This document shows positions 42,438 through 51,411 of a DNA stretch of 64,000 bases, one piece after another. Both the position numbers and the translations under genes were made by a program. Numbering within the stretch: position 1 is the stretch's first letter; the number at the start of each line of letters is the position of its first letter. The notes below the pieces were generated by a model, which did no database searches, was not told where the DNA came from, and was given only the letters and a program-made list of their open reading frames with translations. The stretch comes from Glaciihabitans sp. dw_435 (GTDB lineage Bacteria; Actinomycetota; Actinomycetes; Actinomycetales; Microbacteriaceae): NCBI RefSeq assembly GCF_018449675.1, contig NZ_JAAVUZ010000008.1, forward strand, positions 104,182-168,181, read 5' to 3'.

Positions 42438-43724
42438 ATGTCCTCTACCTTCAACTCCCCTCTCTCTGAGGTTGACCCGGAGATCGCCGCGGTACTCGCC
42501 AGCGAACTCGGCCGCCAGCGCGGCACCCTTGAGATGATCGCCAGCGAGAACTTCGTTCCGCGCGCCGTGCTCGAAGCCCAGGGCTCCGTGCTCACCAACA
42601 AGTACGCCGAGGGCTACCCGGGACGCCGCTACTACGGTGGCTGCGAATTTGTGGATGTCGCAGAGACCCTGGCCATCTCCCGCGCGAAGAGCCTGTTCGG
42701 TGCCGCGTACGCCAACGTGCAGCCCCATTCCGGGGCATCCGCCAACGCCGCCGTCCTGTCGGCGATCGCGCAGCCGGGCGACCGGATTCTCGGACTCGAG
42801 CTGGCCCACGGCGGTCACCTCACCCACGGCATGAAACTCAACTTCTCGGGCAAGCTCTACGAGGCGCACGCCTACGGAGTGGATCCCGAGACGTTCCGCG
42901 TCGACATGGACGTCGTGCGCGCCAAGGCCCTCGAGGTTCGCCCGCAGGTGCTCATCGCCGGATGGTCGGCATACTCGCGCCAGCTCGACTTCGCCGCGTT
43001 CCGTGCGATCGCCGACGAGGTCGGCGCGGTTCTCTGGGTCGACATGGCCCACTTCGCCGGACTCGTCGCGGCCGGCCTGCACCCGAACCCGGTGCCGTAC
43101 GCGCACGTCACGTCGTCCACCGTGCACAAGACCATCGGTGGACCGCGTTCGGGCTTTATCCTGACCAACGACCTCGACCTGCAGAAGAAGCTCAACTCGA
43201 ACGTCTTCCCGGGCCAGCAGGGCGGACCGCTCATGCACGTGATCGCCGCGAAGGCGACGGCGTTCAAGCTCGCCGCCGAGCCCGAGTTCAAGGACCGCCA
43301 GGAGCGCACCATCCGTGGCGCGCAGATTCTGGCCGACCGCCTGATGGCGACCGACGCGCGTGCCGCGGGCGTCGACGTACTCACCGGAGGAACCGACGTG
43401 CACCTGGTGCTCGTCGACCTGCGCACCGCCGCCATCCACGGCCAGGATGCCGAAGACATCCTGCACGAGGTCGGCATCACCGTGAACCGCAACTCGGTTC
43501 CGTTCGACCCGCGCCCCCCGATGACCCCCTCGGGCGTGCGCATCGGCACCCCGGCGCTGGCCACGCGTGGCTTCGGCGATGCCGAGTTCACCGAGGTCGC
43601 CGACATCATCGCCAACGCGCTGATGCCCTCCCCGGATGTCGCCGCGCTCCGCTCGCGCGTGCTGCGCCTCACCGATGGCTACCCGCTGTACCCGAACCTG
43701 GTTTCTCCCGGGACCTGGTCGTAA
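42438..43724 (+). CDS. glyA: Serine hydroxymethyltransferase
   Basis: GlyA makes glycine and 5,10-methylene-THF from serine and THF. The 428-residue protein has [20 protein letters not shown] near the start, [40 protein letters not shown], and the PLP Lys in [17 protein letters not shown]. The ATG at 42438 has CAGGAG eight bases upstream. The leader carries a ZTP riboswitch, which links expression to folate and purine status. folD follows 12 bases after the stop. Confidence 0.97.
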   Translation: MSSTFNSPLSEVDPEIAAVLASELGRQRGTLEMIASENFVPRAVLEAQGSVLTNKYAEGYPGRRYYGGCEFVDVAETLAISRAKSLFGAAYANVQPHSGASANAAVLSAIAQPGDRILGLELAHGGHLTHGMKLNFSGKLYEAHAYGVDPETFRVDMDVVRAKALEVRPQVLIAGWSAYSRQLDFAAFRAIADEVGAVLWVDMAHFAGLVAAGLHPNPVPYAHVTSSTVHKTIGGPRSGFILTNDLDLQKKLNSNVFPGQQGGPLMHVIAAKATAFKLAAEPEFKDRQERTIRGAQILADRLMATDARAAGVDVLTGGTDVHLVLVDLRTAAIHGQDAEDILHEVGITVNRNSVPFDPRPPMTPSGVRIGTPALATRGFGDAEFTEVADIIANALMPSPDVAALRSRVLRLTDGYPLYPNLVSPGTWS

Positions 43725-43736
43725 GGGGATTCGCAG

Positions 43737-44612
43737 ATGACAGCAGTAGTTCTCGACGGGGTCGCCACCGCGACCGCCGTGAAGAAGGAACTCACCACCC
43801 GCATCCAGGCGCTCAAGGCGCGGGGAATCACCCCGGGCCTCGGCACGCTGCTCGTGGGCTCCGACCCCGGCTCGCTCTCCTACGTCGCGGGCAAGCACCG
43901 CGACTGCGCCGAGGTGGGCATCGAGTCCATCCGGGTTGACCTGCCCGAGACGGCGACCGCCGACGAGGTGCGCGAGGCCATCGCCGAGCTCAACGCCGAC
44001 CCCCGCGTCACCGGCTACATCATCCAGCTGCCGCTTCCCGCCGGACTCGACGAGAACGCCATGCTCGAACTGATGGATCCCGCGAAGGACGCCGACGGCC
44101 TGCACCCGACGAACCTCGGGCGCCTCGTCCTCGGCGTCGGCGGCCCGCTGAAGTCGCCGCTGCCGTGCACCCCGGCCGGCATCGTCGAGATGCTCACGCG
44201 GTACCACGTGACGATCCCCGGCAAGAAGGTCGTGGTCGTCGGTCGCGGCCTCACCGTCGGTCGCCCGCTCGGCCTCCTCCTCACCCGCAAGGGCCTGGAC
44301 GCCACCGTCACGCTGACCCACTCCCGCACCCTCGACCTCGAGGCGGAAGTGCGCAGCGCGGACATCCTCGTCGCCGCCGTCGGCGTGGCCGGGCTCATCA
44401 AGCCCGACTGGATCAAGCCCGGCGCCGCGGTACTCGACGTCGGCATCACGCGGGTCGTGAACGCCGAGACCGGCAAGGCACGACTGGTCGGCGACGTCGA
44501 CCCCGCTGCGTCGGCCGTCGCCGGTTTCCTCTCCCCGGTTCCCGGTGGAGTAGGCCCGATGACGCGCGCCATGCTGCTGAAGAACGTCGTCGACGCCGCC
44601 GAGCGTCTTTAA
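43737..44612 (+). CDS. folD: Methylene-THF dehydrogenase / methenyl-THF cyclohydrolase
   Basis: FolD oxidises 5,10-methylene-THF to 10-formyl-THF, the formyl donor for PurN and PurH. The 291-residue enzyme shows [24 protein letters not shown] with the catalytic Tyr and Lys, [18 protein letters not shown], the NADP-binding [20 protein letters not shown], and the C-terminal [29 protein letters not shown] precedes the ATG. It is co-transcribed with glyA under the ZTP riboswitch, and a CHY zinc-finger gene follows after four bases. Confidence 0.97.
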   Translation: MTAVVLDGVATATAVKKELTTRIQALKARGITPGLGTLLVGSDPGSLSYVAGKHRDCAEVGIESIRVDLPETATADEVREAIAELNADPRVTGYIIQLPLPAGLDENAMLELMDPAKDADGLHPTNLGRLVLGVGGPLKSPLPCTPAGIVEMLTRYHVTIPGKKVVVVGRGLTVGRPLGLLLTRKGLDATVTLTHSRTLDLEAEVRSADILVAAVGVAGLIKPDWIKPGAAVLDVGITRVVNAETGKARLVGDVDPAASAVAGFLSPVPGGVGPMTRAMLLKNVVDAAERL

Positions 44613-44616
44613 GCGG

Positions 44617-45048
44617 ATGCCACGGGCCGAGGTCACGGGCGCCGGCAGCGAGAGTCCTCTCGCCGCCGGCGGCCCCTCGACCCCGCCCATCTTCAGTAAC
44701 GGGCACCCCGTCTACGGCAGTGCCGTGGACGCACAGACCCGGTGCGTGCACTGGCACGGCGAGACGGACGTGGTGGCCCTGAAGTTCCTCTGCTGCGACC
44801 GCTACTACCCGTGCTTCGACTGCCACGAGGAGGACGCCCACCGGGGCGAGGGCGCGCACGAGTCATCCCGCTGGCCCGTCGCGCGGTGGGACGAACCCAC
44901 CGCGGTGCTGTGTGGTGTCTGCGGCACCGAGCTCAGTGTGAACGCATACCTCGCAACCGAGGACTGCCCGAGTTGCACGGCCGTCTTCAACCCCGGCTGC
45001 GCCCTGCACGCGCACCTCTACTTCGAGACTCCGCAGCGCACGCGCTGA
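44617..45048 (+). CDS. CHY zinc finger protein
   Basis: This 143-residue protein carries a CHY-type zinc finger. The ligands appear as RCVHWHGETDVVALKFLCC, YYPCFDCHEEDAHRGEGAH, LCGVCGTELSVNAYL and DCPSCTAVFNPGCALHAHLYF. In eukaryotes the domain is found in Pirh2/Hot13-like proteins; bacterial members are small stand-alone proteins of unknown role, possibly in metal or redox handling. It starts four bases after folD, so it is probably translated from the same mRNA. The first 35 residues are low in order and may not all be translated. Confidence 0.85.
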   Translation: MPRAEVTGAGSESPLAAGGPSTPPIFSNGHPVYGSAVDAQTRCVHWHGETDVVALKFLCCDRYYPCFDCHEEDAHRGEGAHESSRWPVARWDEPTAVLCGVCGTELSVNAYLATEDCPSCTAVFNPGCALHAHLYFETPQRTR

Positions 45049-45073
45049 CCCCGCCCGCGTGGTGCGGGCGGGG
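45049..45073. terminator. Bidirectional terminator hairpin
   Basis: CCCCGCCCGC (45049-45058) and GCGGGCGGGG (45064-45073) form a perfect ten-bp stem over GTGGT, starting right after the CHY gene stop and ending eight bases before the convergent monooxygenase stop. A strong GC stem without a T tract; termination inferred from position. Confidence 0.6.
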
Positions 45074-45081
45074 CCGGTGCG

Positions 45082-46404
45082 CTACGCCTCGAGGTTGGCG
45101 CGCAGGGTCGAACCCGCGTACTCCTTCTTGCTGAGACCGCGGCGCTGGAGCTCGGGAACCACGTTCTCCACGAACTCGCGCAGCTCATCGGGGGCAGCGA
45201 TGCAGCCCTCGAGGATGATGCCACCGTTCTCCCCGGTGGCCTCGTGGATCTCTTCGATCTTGTCGACGATCTGCTTCGGGGTACCGACGACCTTGATGGC
45301 CTGGTCGGTGAGGTAGATGCGTCCGAACTGCTCGACGGTCATGTCGGGACCTGACGTCTCGACGGCGTCCTGGAAGAAGCCAAAGTGACCCTGCTGCTCA
45401 CGCACGCGCTCGACCATTTCCGACAGCGGGGTGCGACCGTCGACCGTCGAGAAGTCGACACCGAGCAGGTTCGACAGCATGATCATGCCGGCCTGCGGCG
45501 GCAGTGACTCGACGAACTTGCGGTCGCGCTCTTCGGCCTCGGCGGGGCTGCAGACCTGCGCGCGGATGGACCACAGCACACCGCAGTCGCGGGGGCTGCG
45601 TCCGTGGCGGGCCAGTGCCGCGTCGAGGTCGGTGCGGTGCTTCTTCATGCTCTCGATGGTGCGGTTGATCGCGAACTGCATCTCGGCGTGCTTACCCGCG
45701 AGGTCGAGGCCACGCCCCGACTGGCCGGCCTGGATGACGACCGGTCGGCCCTGCGGCGAGGGCAACACCGGCAGTGGACCCTTGACCTTGAAGTGCTCGC
45801 CCACGTGGTTGATGAGGTGCACCTTCGAGGGGTCCGCGAACTCGCCCGACACCTGGTCGTAGATGAGCGCGTCCTGTTCGACGCTTCCCCAGAGCTTTGC
45901 GACGACCTCCATGTGTTCGTCGGCCATGTCGTACCGCACGTCCTTGGGCAGGATCGGGTCGTAGCCCCAGTTGGCGGCTTCGTTCTTGTAGCCGGATGTC
46001 ACGGAGTTCCAGGCCATCCGGCCGCCGGTGATCCAGTCCATGGAGGAGAACAGCCGAGCCACGTGGAACGGGTTGTGGTATGTCGTCGACATCGTCATGC
46101 CGAAGCCGATGTTCTCGGCCACGCGTGCCATCAGGGGGATCATCGGCGTCATGTCGTGCTTGGGCCAGCGCATGCCCCACTTGACGGAGGCGTCGTGGTT
46201 GCCGCCGTAGTTCTCGGGAGTCTCTGCCGCCTCGCCAAAGAAGAGCATGTCGAACACACCGCGAGCCGCGAGGCGGGCGATGTCTTCGTAGAACTCGGGC
46301 CCCAGGTACTGGTGACCCTGCCAGCCGCCCGGCGACCGCCAGACAAAGTCGGTGTGATAAAACGACAGGTCGGCAGCGAGGTGGATGCTTCGTGATTCAG
46401 TCAT
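45082..46404 (-). CDS. Class C flavin-dependent monooxygenase (NtaA/SnaA/DszA family)
   Basis: This 440-residue luciferase-like oxygenase uses reduced FMN. The family pattern is clear: SIHLAADLSFYHTDFVWRSPGGW, FDMLFFGEAAETPENYGG, GFGMTMSTTYHNPFHVARLFSSMDWITGGRMAWNSVTSGYKNEAANWG, and later QAGQSGRGLDLAGKHAEMQFAI. Members include NtaA, DszA, RutA and the riboflavin lyase RcaE. It is the last gene of the BMP-type ABC operon (44 bases after the ATPase), so it probably acts on the imported compound. No flavin reductase gene is adjacent. Confidence 0.87.
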   Translation of the reverse strand: MTESRSIHLAADLSFYHTDFVWRSPGGWQGHQYLGPEFYEDIARLAARGVFDMLFFGEAAETPENYGGNHDASVKWGMRWPKHDMTPMIPLMARVAENIGFGMTMSTTYHNPFHVARLFSSMDWITGGRMAWNSVTSGYKNEAANWGYDPILPKDVRYDMADEHMEVVAKLWGSVEQDALIYDQVSGEFADPSKVHLINHVGEHFKVKGPLPVLPSPQGRPVVIQAGQSGRGLDLAGKHAEMQFAINRTIESMKKHRTDLDAALARHGRSPRDCGVLWSIRAQVCSPAEAEERDRKFVESLPPQAGMIMLSNLLGVDFSTVDGRTPLSEMVERVREQQGHFGFFQDAVETSGPDMTVEQFGRIYLTDQAIKVVGTPKQIVDKIEEIHEATGENGGIILEGCIAAPDELREFVENVVPELQRRGLSKKEYAGSTLRANLEA

Positions 46405-46447
46405 GGGAGATCCTTACGTTCGGTAGTTGCGTTGACAATCACGGCGC

Positions 46448-48010
46448 TCAGCCGCCGATCATCGCCAGGGAAAGCTTTTCGAGATCGACGTCGGCACGAT
46501 CGACCTCCAGCACAATGCGACCGCGGTACATCACGAGGATGCGGTCGGCGAGGGCGAGAACTTCGTCGAGGTCGAGGGATTGCAGCAGCACGGCGCATCC
46601 CTCGTCCCGCGCCTCGCGGATGCGGCTGTGCACGTCGGACACGGCCCCCACATCGAGGCCCCAGGTGGGACTCGCGGCCAGCAAAGCGGAGGGCTTGGCG
46701 TGCAACTCGCGGGCAACGACGAGTTTCTGCATATTGCCACCGGAAAGCGAGCCGGCGAGGGCGTCGATGTCGGCGGGACGGATGTCGTATTTTTCGACGA
46801 GGGTGCGGGCGGTCGAGCGGATGCCGCTGCGCCCGAGGAATCCGCTCCGGCTGGAGCGACCGAGCGCGATGGACGACAGGGCGAGGTTGTCGGCGATGGA
46901 CATGGCGCCGATGACGCCCCACGCGCGACGGTCGGCGGGCACGATGCCCAGACCCGCTTCACGCATGGCCTTGGGGTGACCGCCGGAGACGTCCACGCCG
47001 CCGAGCGTGATGCTGCCGCTGGACGAAGTGAGCCCGCTCAGGGCTTCGACGAGCTCGTGCTGGCCGTTTCCCTCGACGCCGGCGATGGCGACGATCTCGC
47101 CGGGACGCACGGAGAAGGTGACGTCGTCGACCGCGGGCGTGCCGGTGTCGCCGGCGACCGTGAGACCCGAAACGCTGAACTTCGCTGGAGTCGCCGCCGG
47201 TACCGGAATGCCGGGGGAGGACCGCGGGGTGAGGTCTCCGTCGCGGCCGGTCATGGCGCGGGCGAGTGACGCCTCGTCGAACTCGCCGCGGACGAAGACG
47301 TCGCCGGTGCGACCGTGCCGGATGACGGTGACGCGGTCGGCGGCGGATGCCACTTCCCGAAGTTTGTGGGTGACGAGCACGATCGCGTCGCCGCGCGCCC
47401 GGAGGGTCTCGACGGTCTCGAGCAGGGAGTCGATTTCGGGTGGGGCGAGCAGGGCGGTCGGCTCGTCCAGCAGCAGGACGGTGGCGCCGCGGTACAGCAG
47501 CTTGAGGATCTCGACGCGCTGTTGGCCGGAGACCGCGAGGTCGCCGGTCATCTTACGCACGTCGAACGACCAGCCGAGCCGGTCGGCAACGTCCTGCACC
47601 GACCGCTCGATGGCGCGGGTGTTGAGTACGCCCGGGCGACCTTCGGCGCCGAGTACGACGTTCTGGGCGACCGAGAATGACGGCACGAGGCTGAAGTGCT
47701 GGTGCACCATGCCGATCCCGGCCGCGAGGGCGTCGGAGGGGGAGTGGAAGCGGCGGGCGGTTCCACCGACGAGGATTGCCCCGGCGTCCGGCTGAAGGTG
47801 CCCGTAGACCACGTTCATCAGTGTGGACTTGCCGGCGCCGTTCTCCCCGAGGAGTACGTGCACTTCACCCTTGCCCACCGCGAAGTCGACGGAATCGTTG
47901 GCCACCACGGCGCCGAAGCGCTTGGTGATTCCCCGCAGCTCGAGCGCTGGGGCTCCGGCCGGAGCGGATGTCGTGGTGTCCGCAGCTGCGGTTACCGGTA
48001 TCGACGTCAC
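46448..48010 (-). CDS. Nucleoside-type ABC transporter, double ATPase
   Basis: A 520-residue protein with two ATPase domains. The first has ELRGITKRFGAVVANDSVDF, Walker A GENGAGKST, signature VSGQQRVEILKLL and Walker B LLLDEPTALLAPPEI. The second has the degenerate Walker A of this class (GVEGNGQHELVEAL), signature LSGGNMQKLVVARE and SPTWGLDVGAV. This layout belongs to importers with BMP-type binding proteins (nucleosides, purines). I choose the GTG at 48010 because CAGGAATC lies before it; an ATG at 48037 is the alternative. It lies between the binding protein and the monooxygenase. Confidence 0.92.
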   Translation of the reverse strand: MTSIPVTAAADTTTSAPAGAPALELRGITKRFGAVVANDSVDFAVGKGEVHVLLGENGAGKSTLMNVVYGHLQPDAGAILVGGTARRFHSPSDALAAGIGMVHQHFSLVPSFSVAQNVVLGAEGRPGVLNTRAIERSVQDVADRLGWSFDVRKMTGDLAVSGQQRVEILKLLYRGATVLLLDEPTALLAPPEIDSLLETVETLRARGDAIVLVTHKLREVASAADRVTVIRHGRTGDVFVRGEFDEASLARAMTGRDGDLTPRSSPGIPVPAATPAKFSVSGLTVAGDTGTPAVDDVTFSVRPGEIVAIAGVEGNGQHELVEALSGLTSSSGSITLGGVDVSGGHPKAMREAGLGIVPADRRAWGVIGAMSIADNLALSSIALGRSSRSGFLGRSGIRSTARTLVEKYDIRPADIDALAGSLSGGNMQKLVVARELHAKPSALLAASPTWGLDVGAVSDVHSRIREARDEGCAVLLQSLDLDEVLALADRILVMYRGRIVLEVDRADVDLEKLSLAMIGG

Positions 48011-48057
48011 GATGATTCCTGTCTTTTCGGTGGGCAAGGGTGAATGTGCGGGTGGAG

Positions 48058-49191
48058 CTAGCAGCCGATGCTGGCCGGGTCGATGGTCGATCCGGCGCCT
48101 TCGACGGAGAGCGGGGCGTCCGCTCCCTTCTCGTCCGGAACGACGATGTCGCCGCTGCGCAGCTTGGCCTCGATCGCCTCGAGCTTGGACTGGATGTCAG
48201 CCGTGACGACGTCGGTGCGGTCGTGGAAGTCCGCGAGCTCGCCGACCTTCAGGTTGGCGTAGGTGTACGGGATGTACTCCTTGGCCGTGATCTTGCCCTG
48301 CGCCGCGCGCTGGATCAGGTCAGCGGTGATGCCGTTGAGGTTGTAAAGAACGCTGGTGAGGACGACCTTGGGCGCCCGCTCGTAGCTGTCGAAGTACGAC
48401 GGGATGACGTACGTCGTCTGCGGGGCTCCCTCGGCCGCGCTGTACAGACCCTTCACCGCGCCATCCACTGCCGACAGAATGACGTCGGCTCCTGCCGAGA
48501 CCTGGGTCTGTGCGGCGGCCTGGGCGGCGGCCACGTCACTGAAGCTGTTGATGTACTTCGTATCGATGGTCACGTCCGGGTTGACGCAGCGCGCACCGAG
48601 GATGAATCCCTCGGGCTGGCGGATGACGGCGGGGAACTCACCACCGGCGACCGAGGCCACCTTGTTGGTCTTGGTCACGAGACCGGCGAGGACACCGGCG
48701 AGGAAGGTGCCGTCCTGCTGCTTGAGGTTCCAGGCGCAGAAGTTGGAGGGGAACGCGGCGATCTCGGCCTCGGTGGGGGAGATCGGGCCCTGGCAGACGG
48801 TCACGTCGGGGAACGACTTGGCGAGCTGAATCGCCGACGCCGTCTGGGCACCGTTGGTGATCAGGATCATCTTGTAGCCCTGCGACGCGTACGCCGAACC
48901 CTGCTGGACGTACTCGTCCGGGGTGCTGAGCGGGCCGACGAAGTCGGTCTTGACGTTCACGGACTTGTCGATCTCCGACAGGCCGTCGAAGACCGAGTTG
49001 GACCAGGACTGGTCGTTCTTCGGTCCATCGGTGAGAACGACGGCCTTGAAGGCATCCGCCGACGCGGCGGTGGAGCCGCTGCCGGACGTGCTCGCGGTGG
49101 TCGTGCATCCGGCGAGCAGCAGACCGGCGGTGACGGCCGCTGCGGTGATTGCAACGAGTCGGCCAGGCCGACGAAGGTGGGTGATTCGCAT
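48058..49191 (-). CDS. BMP family solute-binding lipoprotein
   Basis: This 377-residue protein starts MRITHLRRPGRLVAITAAAV and has lipobox LLAGC. The mature part is of the basic membrane protein (BmpA/PnrA) type: KAVVLTDGPKNDQSWSNSVFDGL, GYKMILITNGAQTASAIQLAKSFPDV, and AGADVILSAVDGAVKG. Such proteins bind nucleosides, purines or riboflavin-like compounds. The two permeases precede it and the ATPase follows, 47 bases downstream. The ligand is not readable from the sequence. Confidence 0.92.
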   Translation of the reverse strand: MRITHLRRPGRLVAITAAAVTAGLLLAGCTTTASTSGSGSTAASADAFKAVVLTDGPKNDQSWSNSVFDGLSEIDKSVNVKTDFVGPLSTPDEYVQQGSAYASQGYKMILITNGAQTASAIQLAKSFPDVTVCQGPISPTEAEIAAFPSNFCAWNLKQQDGTFLAGVLAGLVTKTNKVASVAGGEFPAVIRQPEGFILGARCVNPDVTIDTKYINSFSDVAAAQAAAQTQVSAGADVILSAVDGAVKGLYSAAEGAPQTTYVIPSYFDSYERAPKVVLTSVLYNLNGITADLIQRAAQGKITAKEYIPYTYANLKVGELADFHDRTDVVTADIQSKLEAIEAKLRSGDIVVPDEKGADAPLSVEGAGSTIDPASIGC

Positions 49192-49286
49192 GGTCGTGGT
49201 TCTCCTAATGGTGTGGGCTGATGCGCGGGCTGTGGTGCGGACGGGAAGTGGAGCGGAAGAGAAAGACGTGGGTGGCTACAGCGACG

Positions 49287-50204
49287 TCAGTGACGCGACC
49301 AGGGGACGCCAACGGTGGGCGCGAACCGCGTACTGCGTGCCGCGGCCACGGCAACGATGGCCACGATGTAGGGCACGGCCAGCCAGACGTCGTTGGGAAC
49401 GTCGGACAACGGTCCAAAGGATTGCGCCTGGAACTGCAGGGCCTTGAGCAAGCCGAAGACGACCGTGGTGAGGAGGGCGACGAGAGGGTTCCAGCGGGCG
49501 AGAATCACCACACCCAGGGCAATGAAGCCCGTGCCCGCCGTCATGTTGGCCACGAATCCGCCGGAGGCCGACGTCACCACGAGGCACGCGCCGCCGAGGC
49601 CGGCGAGGCAGGTGCCCGTAATGAGCCCGGATGTGCGAACCCGCCGCACGCTGACACCGGCGGAGTCGAGGGCGCTCGGCTGCTCGCCCGCTGCCCGCAG
49701 GCGCAGTCCCCAGCGGGTGCGACGGATGAGAGCAAATACGGCGGGCGCGGCGAGGATTGCGAGATAGACGGTGGCGTTCTGCGAGAAGAGCGCGGTGCCA
49801 ATAAAGGGGATGTCGCTGAGCAGGGGCACCGTGAGGGTGGGCGCGTTGACTCCCACCGCGGTTCCCTGCAGCACTGCCCACATCGCTGTCGTGAAGCCGA
49901 GGGCAAAGAGGTTGACCATGATCCCGCCGACGATCTGGTCGACGCGGCGCCAGATGTAGAGGACTGACATGACCAGTCCAACAATCGCTCCGACTCCGAT
50001 TCCGGCGAGGCAGGCGACAAGCGGGCTGGCACCGAAGCTGATGGCCGTTGCCGTCGCCCACGCGCCCAGGAGCATCGTTCCCTCGGCGCCGATGTTCAGA
50101 ACACCAGAGCGTTCCGAAATGATCTCGCCGAGGGTGACCCACAGGAGGGGCGCCGCCATCTGAACGGTGATGACAAGCAGGACGGTGATGGCTGCGATGG
50201 TCAT
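49287..50204 (-). CDS. Nucleoside-type ABC transporter permease 2
   Basis: A 305-residue membrane protein of the BPD_transp_2 type with about eight helices. It begins MTIAAITVLLVITVQMAAPLLWVTLGEIISERSGVLNIGAEGTMLLGA; the motif ISERSGVLNIGAEG is the hallmark of the second permease of BMP importers (NupQ/YufQ-like). Its start overlaps the stop of permease 1 by four bases (ATGA). The 95-base gap to the binding-protein gene has no strong hairpin that I can see. Confidence 0.92.
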   Translation of the reverse strand: MTIAAITVLLVITVQMAAPLLWVTLGEIISERSGVLNIGAEGTMLLGAWATATAISFGASPLVACLAGIGVGAIVGLVMSVLYIWRRVDQIVGGIMVNLFALGFTTAMWAVLQGTAVGVNAPTLTVPLLSDIPFIGTALFSQNATVYLAILAAPAVFALIRRTRWGLRLRAAGEQPSALDSAGVSVRRVRTSGLITGTCLAGLGGACLVVTSASGGFVANMTAGTGFIALGVVILARWNPLVALLTTVVFGLLKALQFQAQSFGPLSDVPNDVWLAVPYIVAIVAVAAARSTRFAPTVGVPWSRH

Positions 50205-51235
50205 GCTGCGGCTCCTCGCTGGCGAATGCGGATGACGTGGACGGCGAGAAGCACAATGACGAGCACCGCGACGAGTACGGAACCGAGATCCTTGGGAAGC
50301 CCGACGGCCACCTGCAGGCTGTTGCTGCCGACGCTCAGTGCGCCAAAGAACAGCGCGCTCGGAATGACGAAGATCGGACGCAACCCGGCGACCAGGGCAA
50401 CGGCAACGCCGATGAAGCCGTAGTTGGCGGAGAAGCCGGTGCTGAGGTGACCGCTCGTGCCGAGCACGAGAACGGCGCCGGCGAGACCCGCGACGCCACC
50501 GGCGATTGCAAACGTCGCGATGGAGGTGGAGCGGTCGCCGAACCCGGCGAGGCGTGCCGCCCTGGCGTTCAGTCCCGCCGCCCGCACCGCGAAGCCGAAG
50601 CGCGTGGAGCCGAGCATTACGCCGATGGCGATGACCACGAGAATCGTGAAGATCACTCCGAGGTTCACCGAGCCGGCGGTCCAGAGCACGGGAAGCTGCG
50701 CGTTCGGCGTCACCGTGCGGGTGGACTGTCCGCTCGAGTCAGGGAAGATGCGGGTGATCACGTAGTTGGCAGCGAGGAGGGCCAGGAAGTTCATCAGCAA
50801 CGAGACAATCATTTCGCTCGCACCCCAGACGGTGCGAAGAATTCCGGGGACGAGACCCCAGACAGCGCCGCTGGCGATTCCCGCGAGGACCGAGCAGATG
50901 AGGGTGAGGGTGCCGGGACCGGAGCCCATGGTGAGGGCGACGCTGACGCTTCCGATGGCACCCGCGTATAACTGTCCCTCGGCGCCGACGTTCCACAGCT
51001 GCGCGGTGAACGGCACGAGGGCCGAGATTGCGGTGAGCGCGAGCACACTGGCGATGGTGATGGTCTGGCCGATGGTGAACGGCGAACCCACGACACCGTT
51101 CCAGAGGGCGATCGCGGTTGCGGTCGGGTTGGCGCCGAAGACGGCGATCAGTCCCGCGAGCACCACGACTGCCAGCACGAGCGCGCCGACTACGGGCAGC
51201 ACCCGGCGCCGCAGACGGTCGGTCATTTGCCTCAC
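50201..51235 (-). CDS. Nucleoside-type ABC transporter permease 1
   Basis: A 344-residue permease with about nine helices, of the NupP/YufP type. Characteristic segments are SALVPFTAQLWNVGAEGQLYAGAIGS, GASEMIVSLLMNFLALLAANYVI, and AGLNARAARLAGFG. I take the GTG at 51235, with GGAG six bases upstream; the ATG at 51226 preceded by GAGG is nearly as good. It is the first gene of the operon that ends with the monooxygenase and is divergent from a GntR regulator, with palindromes in between. Confidence 0.9.
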   Translation of the reverse strand: MRQMTDRLRRRVLPVVGALVLAVVVLAGLIAVFGANPTATAIALWNGVVGSPFTIGQTITIASVLALTAISALVPFTAQLWNVGAEGQLYAGAIGSVSVALTMGSGPGTLTLICSVLAGIASGAVWGLVPGILRTVWGASEMIVSLLMNFLALLAANYVITRIFPDSSGQSTRTVTPNAQLPVLWTAGSVNLGVIFTILVVIAIGVMLGSTRFGFAVRAAGLNARAARLAGFGDRSTSIATFAIAGGVAGLAGAVLVLGTSGHLSTGFSANYGFIGVAVALVAGLRPIFVIPSALFFGALSVGSNSLQVAVGLPKDLGSVLVAVLVIVLLAVHVIRIRQRGAAA

Positions 51236-51259
51236 GAGAACTCCAGTCGAACGATTATT

Positions 51260-51280
51260 TTTTATGCATAATGCATTTTG
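51260..51280. promoter_or_regulatory. Overlapping TGCAT palindromes, probable GntR operator
   Basis: TTATGCATAA (51262-51271) and AATGCATT (51270-51277) are two perfect palindromes sharing AA, in a strikingly AT-rich spot 25-45 bases before the permease start. They lie between the ABC operon and the divergent GntR gene at 51412, so they are good operator candidates for that regulator. The remaining bases up to 51411 hold the GntR leader. Confidence 0.6.
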
Positions 51281-51411
51281 TGTTCCTATACTCATCCATG
51301 GGCGCCGGTGATTTTCACCAGATCGGCATTCCGAAACATGCTTTTTACAAAGGGGACACAGTCGCTTCGCCGCGCCCGTAACCTGAGAGAAATGCTCGAG
51401 AAAGGGGATTC

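Noticed and set aside
42426..44690. A 754-codon open frame on the minus strand opposite glyA-folD
   Set aside because: It is the mirror of two highly conserved genes in GC-rich DNA, its amino-acid composition is skewed to Arg, Gly, Val and Asp, and it has no domain. The same holds for long antisense frames at 21490-23556, 12352-14040, 10421-11737 and 26675-28444.
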